NCBI RefSeq assembly: GCF_016107395.1 | Contig: NZ_JAAIKO010000052.1 | Location: 1-49,197, forward strand | Reading direction: 5' to 3' | Source: Streptomyces fildesensis | GTDB lineage: Bacteria; Actinomycetota; Actinomycetes; Streptomycetales; Streptomycetaceae | Length of the DNA: 49,197 nt | Part shown: piece by piece, positions 42,536-49,197 of the stretch | How positions within the stretch are numbered: position 1 is the first letter of the stretch | Layout of the letters: each line of letters opens with the position of its first letter | Notes under the pieces: generated by a model | What the model was told of the DNA's origin: nothing | The model's database searches: none | Seen by the model: only the letters and a program-made list of their open reading frames with translations | Made by a program: the position numbers and the translations under genes

Positions 42536-43431
42536 TCCGCAGGTCTGGCACCGGCTCCCGGCCGTCGGCGTTCCTCCCCTCGTTCCTCCCTTCGCTTCTT
42601 CTCCCGCTCCTCGTTCTGCTGCTCGCCGCCTGCGGTTCCGATCCCGATCCGGGCCCGGATCCCGGCCCGGACCACCACCGCCCCTCCCCCATCCCCTCCT
42701 CCATCCCCTCACCCATCCCCGCCCCGCCGTCCGACCGCTGGCGGCCGCCTCCCGGCACCGCCTGGCAGTGGCAGCTCAGCGGCAAGGTCGACACCAGCGT
42801 CGACGTACCCGTCTACGACATCGACGGTTTCGAGAACGACGCCGCCACCGTCGCCCGGCTGCACGCCGCCGGCCGCAAGGTGATCTGCTACGTCAACGCG
42901 GGCGCCTGGGAGAACTTCCGCCCCGACCGGGTGGCGTTCCCCACCGCCCTCCTCGGCCTCGGCAACGGCTGGAGCGGCGAGCGGTGGCTGGACATCCGCC
43001 GCCTCGACCTGCTGCGCCCCTTGATGGCGCAACGTTTCGACATGTGCCGCACCAAGGGCTTCGACGGGGTCGAGCCCGATCTCATGGACGCCTACACCAA
43101 CCGGACCGGCTTCCCGCTGACCGCCGCCGACCAGCTCGCGTACAACCGCATGCTCGCCGGGCTCGCCCATGAGCGCGGTATGTCGGTCGGCCTCAAGAAC
43201 GACCTGGAGCAGATCCCGGAGCTGGTCGGCGACTTCGACTTCGCCGTCAACGAGGAGTGCGCGCAGAACGACGAGTGCGACGAGCTGACCCCGTTCATCA
43301 CGGCGGGCAAGGCGGTGTTCCACACCGAGTACTCCCTGGCGACGACGGAGTTCTGTCCGACCGCCCGGCGGCTCCGCCTCAGCTCGATGCTCAAGCACCT
43401 GAACCTCGACGCGTGGCGGCAGCCCTGCTAG
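42532..43431 (+). CDS. Endo-alpha-1,4-polygalactosaminidase (GH114), lipoprotein
   Basis: A 299-residue enzyme starting at a TTG (42532) that overlaps the stop of the spherulin gene, with a strong AGGAGGAG six bases upstream. A lipoprotein signal (LLPLLVLLLAACGSD) and a Pro/Asp-rich linker precede the GH114 domain: TAWQWQLSGKVDTSVDVPVYDIDGF, KVICYVNAGAWENFRPD, GFDGVEPDLMDAY (catalytic Glu/Asp) and VGLKNDLEQIPEL. The fungal homologue Ega3 cleaves galactosamine-rich polymers. As a surface lipoprotein it would trim or release the polysaccharide. Confidence 0.92.
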   Translation: MIRRSGTGSRPSAFLPSFLPSLLLPLLVLLLAACGSDPDPGPDPGPDHHRPSPIPSSIPSPIPAPPSDRWRPPPGTAWQWQLSGKVDTSVDVPVYDIDGFENDAATVARLHAAGRKVICYVNAGAWENFRPDRVAFPTALLGLGNGWSGERWLDIRRLDLLRPLMAQRFDMCRTKGFDGVEPDLMDAYTNRTGFPLTAADQLAYNRMLAGLAHERGMSVGLKNDLEQIPELVGDFDFAVNEECAQNDECDELTPFITAGKAVFHTEYSLATTEFCPTARRLRLSSMLKHLNLDAWRQPC

Positions 43432-43479
43432 CCCGGGGCCCTGTTGGCTCGGGGCCCTCGAGACCCCACCCATGCCATG

Positions 43480-43497
43480 TCGTCCCCTACGGGACGA
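43480..43497. terminator. Small hairpin after the GH114 gene
   Basis: tcgtccc and gggacga form a 7-bp stem with loop ctac (43480-43497). It could end the exopolysaccharide transcript or serve as a MarR site. Confidence 0.35.
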
Positions 43498-43519
43498 TCC
43501 CGTACAGGACGAGTTTTGT

Positions 43520-43525
43520 TACCCT
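43520..43525 (+). promoter_or_regulatory. -10-like hexamer of the marR-type gene
   Basis: TACCCT ends six bases before the ATG at 43532 and no Shine-Dalgarno sequence is present, suggesting a leaderless transcript. Confidence 0.45.
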
Positions 43526-43531
43526 CGCGTC

Positions 43532-44047
43532 ATGGCACCCACAGCGACTCCGGACGCGCACCGGCCCACCCCGCCGGTCCGCAGCGTCCCGGACCTCACG
43601 TTCCAGCTGAAGCACATCGCGCATGTGCTCACCACCGAACTGACGGCGGCGCTCGCCGAGATCGACAGCTCGCCGCGGCTGCACTGCGTACTGGCCCACG
43701 CGCTGCCGGGTGAGCTGACCCAGGCGCAGGTGGCGGAGCTCGCGGACCTCGACAAGACCACGATGGTCGTGACGATGGACGAGCTGGAGAAGGCCGGGCT
43801 CGCGGAGCGCCGCCCTTCGAGCACGGACCGCCGGGCGCGGATCATCTCGGTCACCGAAGCCGGCGTCCAGCACATCACCGACGGCCTGGCGATCATCGAC
43901 CGCATCCACAGCGAGGTGCTCGGCACGCTTCCGGAGGGCGAGCGGAAGGTGTTCGCCGCCGCCCTGCAGCGGCTGACCGAGGGCCGGCTGGCCACCCCCG
44001 TGGAATCACCACGTCCGGTCCGGCGGGCCCGGGAGGCCCGGATCTAG
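43532..44047 (+). CDS. MarR-family regulator
   Basis: A 171-residue winged-helix repressor. The recognition region LTQAQVAELADLDKTTMVVTMDELEKAGLAERRPSSTDRRARII (read in parts) is typical of MarR, including the DRR wing. It lies upstream of a DHA2 efflux pump on the same strand. This arrangement normally means drug-sensing control of the pump. A 26-bp AT-rich inverted repeat between the genes is a probable target. Confidence 0.93.
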   Translation: MAPTATPDAHRPTPPVRSVPDLTFQLKHIAHVLTTELTAALAEIDSSPRLHCVLAHALPGELTQAQVAELADLDKTTMVVTMDELEKAGLAERRPSSTDRRARIISVTEAGVQHITDGLAIIDRIHSEVLGTLPEGERKVFAAALQRLTEGRLATPVESPRPVRRAREARI

Positions 44048-44054
44048 TTCTGAA

Positions 44055-44080
44055 AGATATCGTCTATTACAAAACTATCT
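44055..44080 (+). promoter_or_regulatory. AT-rich inverted repeat, probable MarR operator
   Basis: agata (44055-44059) and tatct (44076-44080) flank tcgtctattacaaaac in an otherwise GC-rich region, about 80 bases before the pump gene. Confidence 0.45.
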
Positions 44081-44158
44081 GCTAGCGTCTCTCTTGTGGC
44101 TTCGAACGCCCGCGAACGCCGCGCATGCCTCGACCAACCCGAGCAGGGAGACGCCCTC

Positions 44159-45646
44159 ATGCCGCTGACGAGATCCACACCGCAGACCCGGACCGGGACC
44201 CGGACCCAGCGCCCGACCCAGCAGCATCCGGATCCGCGGACCCCGCCCCACGACCGGTCCCGCTGGCTGGCCCTCGCGATCCTCTGCGCGGGGATGCTGA
44301 TGGTCATCCTGGACGGCAGCATCGTGACCGTGGCGCTGCCCGCCATCCAGAGCGACCTCGGCTTCTCGCAGCCGGACCTCGCCTGGGTCGTCAACGCCTA
44401 CCTGATCGCGTTCGGCGGTCTGCTGCTCCTGGCCGGACGGTTCGGCGACCTGATCGGGCGCAAGCGGATGTTCCTGGCGGGCATCACCCTCTTCACCGCC
44501 GCCTCGCTGCTGTGCGGGGTGGCCGGCTCGCCCGAGCTGCTGATCGCCGGCCGGTTCGTCCAGGGTGTCGGCGGCGCGATGGCGTCCGCGGTGAGCCTCG
44601 GGATGATCGTGACGCTCTTCCCCGAGCCGCGCGAACGGGCCAAGGCGATCGGCGCGTTCAGCTTCGTCGGTGCCGCCGGGGCCTCGATCGGCCTGGTGCT
44701 GGGCGGCGTTCTCACCCAGTCCGCGAGCTGGCACTGGATCTTCTTCATCAATCTGCCGATCGGCGTCGCCGCCGGTGTGCTGGCCGCCCGCACCCTCGTC
44801 CCCGACCGCGGCCTCGGCCTGCGCTCCGGGGCCGACGCGACGGGCGCCGCCCTCGTCACCGCCGGTCTGATGCTCGGTGTCTACACGATCGTCCAGGCCG
44901 GTGAGAACGGCTGGGCCTCGGCCCGCACCCTCGGTCTCGGCGCCCTGGCCGCCGCGCTGCTCGCCGGGTTCGTCCTCCGCCAGGCGAAGGCCGCCGCCCC
45001 GCTGCTGCCGCTGCGGGTGTTCCGCTCCCGCCAGGTGTCCGGGGCCAACGCGATCCAGGTCCTGATGATCGCCGCGCTGTTCGGCTTCCAGGTGCTCGTC
45101 GTCCTCTACATGCAGCACGTGCTCGGCTACGGTGCCGCGAAGAGCGGGCTGGCCATGCTCCCGTCCGCCGTCGTGATCGGGATCGTCTCGCTCGGCTTCT
45201 CGGCCCGGCTGACCGGCCGGTTCGGCGAACGCACGATGGTCGTGTCCGGTCTGGCGCTGCTGCTCGCGGGTCTCCTGCTGCTCAGCCGGGTCCCCGTGCA
45301 CGGAAGTTACCTCGTCGACCTGCTGCCCGTGATGCTGTCGCTCGCCGGCTTCGGGCTGGCCATCCCGGCCCTGACCGGGCTCGGCATGTCCGGTGCCACC
45401 GAACGGGACGCCGGTGTCGCCTCCGGCCTGTTCAACACCACCCAGCAGATCGGCGGTGCGCTCGGCCTCGCGCTCCTCAACACCCTCGCCACCTCCCGGA
45501 CCGCCCACCTGCTGAGCGCCGGACGGTCCGCCCCCGCGGCGCTGACCGGTGGCTACCACCTCGCCTTCACGGTCGGCGCCGGGCTGATCGCGGTGGCCCT
45601 GGTCCTCGCCGTGACGACCCTCCCGGCCCGGCGCCGCCGGGCCTGA
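44159..45646 (+). CDS. DHA2-family MFS multidrug efflux transporter
   Basis: A 495-residue transporter with 14 predicted membrane helices. Signatures are LAILCAGMLMVILDGSIVTVALPAIQSDL (TM1, motif D1), GRFGDLIGRKRMFLAGI (motif A) and GGAMASAVSLGMIVTLFPEPRERAKAIG (motif B/C region). It exports drugs using the proton gradient. The ATG at 44159 has AGGGAGA eight bases upstream; a GTG at 44096 would add residues without support. Probably repressed by the MarR protein upstream. Confidence 0.93.
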   Translation: MPLTRSTPQTRTGTRTQRPTQQHPDPRTPPHDRSRWLALAILCAGMLMVILDGSIVTVALPAIQSDLGFSQPDLAWVVNAYLIAFGGLLLLAGRFGDLIGRKRMFLAGITLFTAASLLCGVAGSPELLIAGRFVQGVGGAMASAVSLGMIVTLFPEPRERAKAIGAFSFVGAAGASIGLVLGGVLTQSASWHWIFFINLPIGVAAGVLAARTLVPDRGLGLRSGADATGAALVTAGLMLGVYTIVQAGENGWASARTLGLGALAAALLAGFVLRQAKAAAPLLPLRVFRSRQVSGANAIQVLMIAALFGFQVLVVLYMQHVLGYGAAKSGLAMLPSAVVIGIVSLGFSARLTGRFGERTMVVSGLALLLAGLLLLSRVPVHGSYLVDLLPVMLSLAGFGLAIPALTGLGMSGATERDAGVASGLFNTTQQIGGALGLALLNTLATSRTAHLLSAGRSAPAALTGGYHLAFTVGAGLIAVALVLAVTTLPARRRRA

Positions 45647-45651
45647 GGCGA

Positions 45652-46146
45652 CTACGCGGCGACGGTGACCGCCCGGCGGGTCAGCAGGACCTTCCTGCCG
45701 ACCGGGCGGGTGCCGGCCGCGGCCTTGGAGCCGGTCGCGAAGACCATGACCTTCAGGACCACGAAGCGGCCGATGCCCGCCAGGCCGGACGCCGACAGAT
45801 AGACGCTCTGCTCCAGCAGCGGCCCGGGGTTCGGGTGGACCGCGTGCAGGGCGAGCAGGGCGCCGGTGGTGAACAGGTAGCAAATGGTGGCGGTGAGGCC
45901 GGACTTCAGGTGGTCGGCCGGCCGCGCGTGTCCCGCCCGGAAGGTGAAGCGGCCGTGCAGCTCGGTGGCGAGCAGGGTGGACACGACGGTCACCACCGCG
46001 TTCGCCAGCGCGATCGGCGCATGACCGGAGACCAGCAGCAGCGCCCCGCTGGACAGCAGCCCAACTCCCCCGCCGCAGACGACGAAGCGCACGAAGGCCG
46101 CCAACGGTCCGGTGGTGACCGGGGCTGGTACCGAGGTGGCGGCCAT
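45652..46146 (-). CDS. GtrA-family membrane protein
   Basis: A 164-residue protein with four membrane helices (VRFVVCGGGVGLLSSGALLLV, IALANAVVTVVSTLLATELHGRFTF and others). HGRFTF is the conserved GtrA strand after helix two. GtrA proteins are thought to flip or support lipid-linked sugars. The ATG at 46146 has AAGGAG six bases upstream. It converges on the MFS gene with five bases between stops. Confidence 0.88.
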   Translation of the reverse strand: MAATSVPAPVTTGPLAAFVRFVVCGGGVGLLSSGALLLVSGHAPIALANAVVTVVSTLLATELHGRFTFRAGHARPADHLKSGLTATICYLFTTGALLALHAVHPNPGPLLEQSVYLSASGLAGIGRFVVLKVMVFATGSKAAAGTRPVGRKVLLTRRAVTVAA

Positions 46147-46312
46147 GTCGAACTCCTTGTCAGTGGCGGGTGTCACTGACTTTGCCGCACCGGGGGACCC
46201 CGACCCATCCGGCTCATGCCCCATTGCACCTGGGGGTTATCCCTACCCCGCCCCCTAGCGGCATCCCTGACAATCTCCACCGCAGGACGCAGCGGGGGCG
46301 CTCCCCCGCAGG

Positions 46313-46603
46313 TCAGACGTTCCCGGGCAGCCGCTCGACCGCTTCCTTGGCTTCCTTCAGCCCGGCGCCCGTGAGCTCGCGGTAGGCCTTGATCGCCTGG
46401 ATCTTCTTCCCCTGCCGCACCAGCTCGTTGATCTCCCGCAGGTCGGGGGCGTCCACCTCCTCGATACCGAGGTGACGCAGGATCAACTCCTGACGGCGCT
46501 CCATGAGCCGGATCCTCCGCTCGACCCGGTCGACCTTCCGCTCGATCGCGGAAAACAACATGCCGGCGCCGACGAGCGCGAACAACACCACTATGTAGGT
46601 CAC
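46313..46603 (-). CDS. Membrane-anchored protein with ribosomal L7/L12-like C-terminal domain
   Basis: A 96-residue protein from the GTG at 46603. One N-terminal membrane helix (YIVVLFALVGAGMLFSAI) is followed by a basic/acidic coiled coil (ERKVDRVERRIRLMERRQEL). The end, EINELVRQGKKIQAIKAYRELTGAGLKEAKEAVERL, matches the L7/L12 C-terminal fold. Proteins like this are common in actinobacteria and poorly studied. TAGGGT lies eight bases before the start and there is no ribosome site, so it is likely leaderless. Confidence 0.8.
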   Translation of the reverse strand: MTYIVVLFALVGAGMLFSAIERKVDRVERRIRLMERRQELILRHLGIEEVDAPDLREINELVRQGKKIQAIKAYRELTGAGLKEAKEAVERLPGNV

Positions 46604-46611
46604 GCCACAAG

Positions 46612-46617
46612 ACCCTA
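46612..46617 (-). promoter_or_regulatory. -10-like hexamer of the L7/L12-like gene
   Basis: TAGGGT on the minus strand, eight bases before the GTG at 46603. Confidence 0.4.
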
Positions 46618-46691
46618 CCGAAGTGGGCAAAGGCCCCACCCGAGGCCCCACCGGACCCCCGTCGGAGCCCCTACCGGACGGGGACAGAGGC

Positions 46692-46722
46692 GCGCCCCGG
46701 TCGGGAAACCCGACCGGGGCGC
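46692..46722 (-). terminator. Hairpin terminator after the first tRNA-Lys
   Basis: A 14-bp perfect stem (46692-46705 with 46709-46722) and a 3-base loop lie about 40 bases beyond the tRNA 3' end. Confidence 0.7.
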
Positions 46723-46762
46723 TCTCGCAGGACGCCGGTGGCGAGACCGGTACGCCTGCGGG

Positions 46763-46835
46763 TAGGCCATGTGGGACTCGAACCCACAACCAATGGATTA
46801 AAAGTCCACTGCTCTAACCATTGAGCTAACGGCCC
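46763..46835 (-). tRNA. tRNA-Lys (anticodon UUU), first copy
   Basis: The minus strand gives a full cloverleaf with anticodon loop CTTTTAA (anticodon UUU). The acceptor stem GGGCCGT/ATGGCCT has two G-U pairs, including the first pair, and the CCA end is not encoded. The T arm is TGTGG-GTTCGAGT-CCACA. Confidence 0.93.
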
Positions 46836-46980
46836 GTTGTTCCTCCCAGCATAGCCGGGCGCGGACCGGGGTCCGCGCCGCATCGCTGCCGGTCAGCCGC
46901 AGGAAGGGCCGGCGGCGGAGGTGCGGCCCCGCACGGCCGGGCCGCCGGCGCCCGCAGGACCGGATCCAGCCACCCCGACA
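46836..46980. other. Spacer between the two tRNA-Lys genes
   Basis: GC-rich, no coding frame or extra tRNA seen. Confidence 0.6.
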
Positions 46981-46982
46981 CA

Positions 46983-47016
46983 GAGAAACCGCAGGTCATC
47001 CGGGGACGACCTGCGG
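46983..47016 (-). terminator. Terminator of the second tRNA-Lys
   Basis: A perfect 9-bp stem (46989-46997 with 47008-47016) is followed on the minus strand by TTTCT. Confidence 0.75.
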
Positions 47017-47025
47017 CTCTCACAG

Positions 47026-47098
47026 TGGGCCATGTCGGACTCGAACCGACAACCAATGGATTAAAAGTCCACTGCTCTGCCAATTGAGCTAATGGCCC
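47026..47098 (-). tRNA. tRNA-Lys (anticodon UUU), second copy
   Basis: The same anticodon loop CTTTTAA as the copy at 46763, but with a fully paired acceptor stem GGGCCAT/ATGGCCC and a different D loop and T stem. The discriminator base is A; CCA is not encoded. Confidence 0.96.
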
Positions 47099-47181
47099 GC
47101 AACCCGCAGCATAGCCCGGCGAGGGGCGCAGGTCCGAGTCTTATCGGCTGCGGATGATCTGCGCCCGGACCGCGCCCCGGA

Positions 47182-48741
47182 TCAGCCGGTCGGCGTGTCG
47201 GCCCCGGGACCGCCACCCGTGCCGGGCCCGGCCGTGTCCCCCGTGGTGGCCGGTTTGAGGAACCAGTGACGGGCGGAGACCAGCCACCAGGCGGCGGCGA
47301 AACCGAGGACGACGAGGACCGCCACCGGTGCGTAGTTGAAGCTCTTCGCCGTGACGGGACTCACCTGCGGCAGCATGAACAGCACGGTGATCAGCGCGAC
47401 CCACCCCAGCGCGAAGATCCCGATCGGCCGGCTCCAGCGCCCCAGGTGCCACGGCCCGCGCTCGAAGGCGTCGCCCTTGCGCAACCGCAGGAACGTCGGG
47501 ATGACGTAGGCGATGTAGAGACCGATCACGGCGATCGACGTCACGGCCGCGTAGGCGGTGGGGTTGATCAGATACGGCAGGCCGAGCAGCATCGCGCCGA
47601 AGGCGGCGAGCCAGACGGCGTTGGTGGGCGTCCGGGTGCGCTCGTTGATGCGGTGCCAGACCCGGGAGTACGGCAGGGCGCCGTCACGCGAGAACGCGTA
47701 GATCATGCGGCTGTTGGCCGTGACGGACGCCATACCGCAGAAGAGCTGCGCGACGATCACGACGAGCAGCAGGGCCTTGCCGCCGGCCGCGCCGAGCCCG
47801 TCGATGAGGATCTGCGCGGGCGGGACGCCCGTGTCGCTGTCCAGGGCGCCGCTGTAGCTGTGGATGGAGAAGGTGAAGCCGAGCAGCAGTACGAAGCCGG
47901 CGACCCAGGACGTCCAGATGGACCGGACGATGCCGCGCGGTCCGGCGACGGACGCGTCATGGGTCTCCTCGGTCATATGGGCGGAGGCGTCGTAGCCGGT
48001 GAAGGTGTACTGCGCCATCAGCAGGCCGATCAGCACCACGTAGAGGCTGCTGTTCCAGCCCGTGTTGTTGACGAACTCGGTGAAGACGAAGGACGCCGAC
48101 TGGTGGCTGTCGGGGACGATCGCGAGCGCCCCGACGATGACGACCACGCCGATCACGTGCCACCACACGCTGATGTCGTTCAGCAGGGCGACTATCCGCA
48201 CCCCGAAGGTGTTGAGGACGCCGTGCAGGACGAGGATCCCGGCGAACAGGAGCATCGTGTGCCCGGGGGTGGCCGGCCAGTCGAACTGCAGCGTCAGATA
48301 GGCGTTGAGGAAGCTCGCCGCCCCGAAGTCGATGCCCGCGGTCACCGCGACCTGCCCCAGCACATTGAACCAACCGGTGAACCACGCCCAGGCGGCGGCA
48401 CTGCGCTCGGGCGCCAACGCCCGTGCCCAGTAGTACAGCCCGGCCGAGGTCGGATACGCCGAACAGACCTCCGCCATGGCCAGCCCGACCACGAGCGTCA
48501 TCAGCCCGACGCCCACCCAGCCCCACATGATGACCGCGGGGCCACCGGTGTTCATGCCGAACATGTACAGCGTCAGACACCCGGACAGCACCGAGATGAT
48601 CGTGAACGACACCGCGAAGTTCGAGAACGCCGACATCCGCCGCGCCAGCACCTGCGTGTAGCCGAGCTGGGCGAGGCGCTCCTCATCGGATCCCTCGGGG
48701 GGATCCGGCTGGTCCTGCTGATCCTTCTGCACAGTTGTCAT
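47182..48741 (-). CDS. APC-family amino-acid permease
   Basis: A 519-residue transporter with 12 membrane helices. The N-terminus LAQLGYTQVLARRMSAFSNFAVSFTIISVLSG is typical of GABA/choline-type APC permeases. GMNTGGPAVIMWGW, CSAYPTSAGLYYWARALAP and TGYDASAHMTEETHDA are family landmarks (the last being the conserved APC motif). The substrate is unknown. It starts at the ATG at 48741, whose ribosome site is locked in a hairpin. An upstream ATG-free extension to 48810 is unlikely. Confidence 0.92.
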   Translation of the reverse strand: MTTVQKDQQDQPDPPEGSDEERLAQLGYTQVLARRMSAFSNFAVSFTIISVLSGCLTLYMFGMNTGGPAVIMWGWVGVGLMTLVVGLAMAEVCSAYPTSAGLYYWARALAPERSAAAWAWFTGWFNVLGQVAVTAGIDFGAASFLNAYLTLQFDWPATPGHTMLLFAGILVLHGVLNTFGVRIVALLNDISVWWHVIGVVVIVGALAIVPDSHQSASFVFTEFVNNTGWNSSLYVVLIGLLMAQYTFTGYDASAHMTEETHDASVAGPRGIVRSIWTSWVAGFVLLLGFTFSIHSYSGALDSDTGVPPAQILIDGLGAAGGKALLLVVIVAQLFCGMASVTANSRMIYAFSRDGALPYSRVWHRINERTRTPTNAVWLAAFGAMLLGLPYLINPTAYAAVTSIAVIGLYIAYVIPTFLRLRKGDAFERGPWHLGRWSRPIGIFALGWVALITVLFMLPQVSPVTAKSFNYAPVAVLVVLGFAAAWWLVSARHWFLKPATTGDTAGPGTGGGPGADTPTG

Positions 48742-48769
48742 GCCCCCAGCAATTCCCTTGCTGGGGGCA
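48739..48769 (-). promoter_or_regulatory. Hairpin covering the permease ribosome site and start codon
   Basis: A perfect 12-bp inverted repeat (48741-48752 with 48758-48769, 5-base loop) places GGGGGC and the A of the ATG in the stem. Translation of the permease would need this hairpin to open. Confidence 0.65.
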
Positions 48770-48783
48770 CACCATGCGCGAAA

Positions 48784-48824
48784 AACGGGCCCGCCCGATG
48801 CCAATGGCATCGGGCGGGCCCGTT
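48784..48824 (-). terminator. Terminator of the RNA-helicase gene
   Basis: A perfect 19-bp stem (48784-48802 with 48806-48824), loop aat, followed on the minus strand by a U run from aaaaa at 48781-48785. Confidence 0.9.
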
Positions 48825-48847
48825 CGGTCAGGCAGGTTCAGGCCTGG

Positions 48848-49197
48848 TCAGTTGGCCTTCCAGCGCGGCTTGCGGTCGATCGAGCCGGTGCCGGTCTGAC
48901 CCGGGCGGCTGTCACGGCGCTCGAAGGTGCGGCCGGCCGGACGCTCGTCGCGGCGGTCGCGGTTCACGGGGCGGTCGCCGGTGCGGAAGCCGCCGCCGGT
49001 GGCCGGACGCTCTTCGCGGCGGTCACGGTTGAAGGCCGGACGGTCGGCGCCGCCGGAGCGGAAGCCGCCACCGGTGGACGGACGGTCGTCGCGGCGCTCG
49101 AAGGAACGGCCGCCGGTGGGACGGTCGCCGGTGGGACGGTCGCCGGTCGGGCGGTCGCCGCCGGAGCGGAAACCACCGGACGGACGGTCGTCACGAC
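48848..49197 (-). CDS. C-terminal tail of a DEAD-box RNA helicase (partial)
   Basis: The last 116 codons of a gene that begins beyond the window. The tail is made of Arg/Gly/Asp repeats (RDDRPSGGFRSGGDRPTGD, RSFERRDDRPSTGGGFRSGG) and ends SIDRKPRWKAN. This is the RNA-binding tail of streptomycete DEAD-box helicases, which end in a similar way. The helicase core is not in the window, so the assignment rests on the tail. Confidence 0.7.
   Translation of the reverse strand, partial: RDDRPSGGFRSGGDRPTGDRPTGDRPTGGRSFERRDDRPSTGGGFRSGGADRPAFNRDRREERPATGGGFRTGDRPVNRDRRDERPAGRTFERRDSRPGQTGTGSIDRKPRWKAN

Overview
High-GC DNA with near-complete G/C bias at third codon positions, GTG/TTG starts and leaderless genes points to a Streptomyces chromosome. 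Supporting families include a WhiJ/DUF397-type trio, LAxTG sortase sorting, a c-di-AMP riboswitch on a cell-wall hydrolase and a conserved sporulation-associated regulator. All product calls come from reading the protein sequences; no database search was run.

Layout. (1) 1-0.96 kb: 3' part of an ISL3-family transposase with a possible right end. (2) 1.2-5.6 kb: tRNA-Thr(CGU), a secreted TAP-type peptidase, a membrane esterase-like protein and holB. (3) 5.7-11.05 kb: an asparagine-synthetase-like protein with a degenerate ATP loop and a Gly/Ser/Tyr-rich insertion, a long leader with a collagen-like reading frame, the sporulation-associated regulator, and a small Tyr-rich peptide frame on the other strand. 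(4) 11.2-16.7 kb: L-2-hydroxyglutarate oxidase, TrmB, a PrsW-type protease, a SEC-C protein and a Uma2 protein. (5) 16.8-24.0 kb: a compact restriction/defence-like island. It holds a broken vsr copy, an intact vsr, a 5-cytosine DNA methyltransferase, a SNF2-type helicase, a ParB/Srx-fold protein, an HNH-like zinc protein and a divergent HTH regulator. (6) 24.0-25.9 kb: HATPase, XRE/DUF5753 regulator and DUF397. (7) 26-33 kb: signal peptidase I, a winged-helix protein, a truncated AbiEi-like reading frame, a small membrane protein, an octanucleotide tandem repeat, a riboswitch-controlled M23 peptidase, a sortase-anchored protein and a Tat-exported amidase. (8) 33.5-43.4 kb: an exopolysaccharide locus with an Agd3-like deacetylase, PelF glycosyltransferase, PelG-like membrane protein, sugar-nucleotide enzymes, a spherulin-4 (GH135-like) protein and an endo-alpha-1,4-polygalactosaminidase (GH114). 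(9) 43.5-49.2 kb: MarR plus DHA2 efflux pump, GtrA, an L7/L12-C-domain membrane protein, two tRNA-Lys(UUU), an APC permease and the Arg/Gly-rich tail of an RNA helicase.

Most interesting: the exopolysaccharide locus reads like a bacterial counterpart of the Aspergillus galactosaminogalactan cluster (deacetylase, PelF polymerase and two galactosaminidases in one locus). The vsr/methyltransferase/SNF2/ParB/HNH-like island does not match a named defence system that I recognise. The asparagine-synthetase-like gene near a Tyr-rich peptide frame is a speculative RiPP-like lead.
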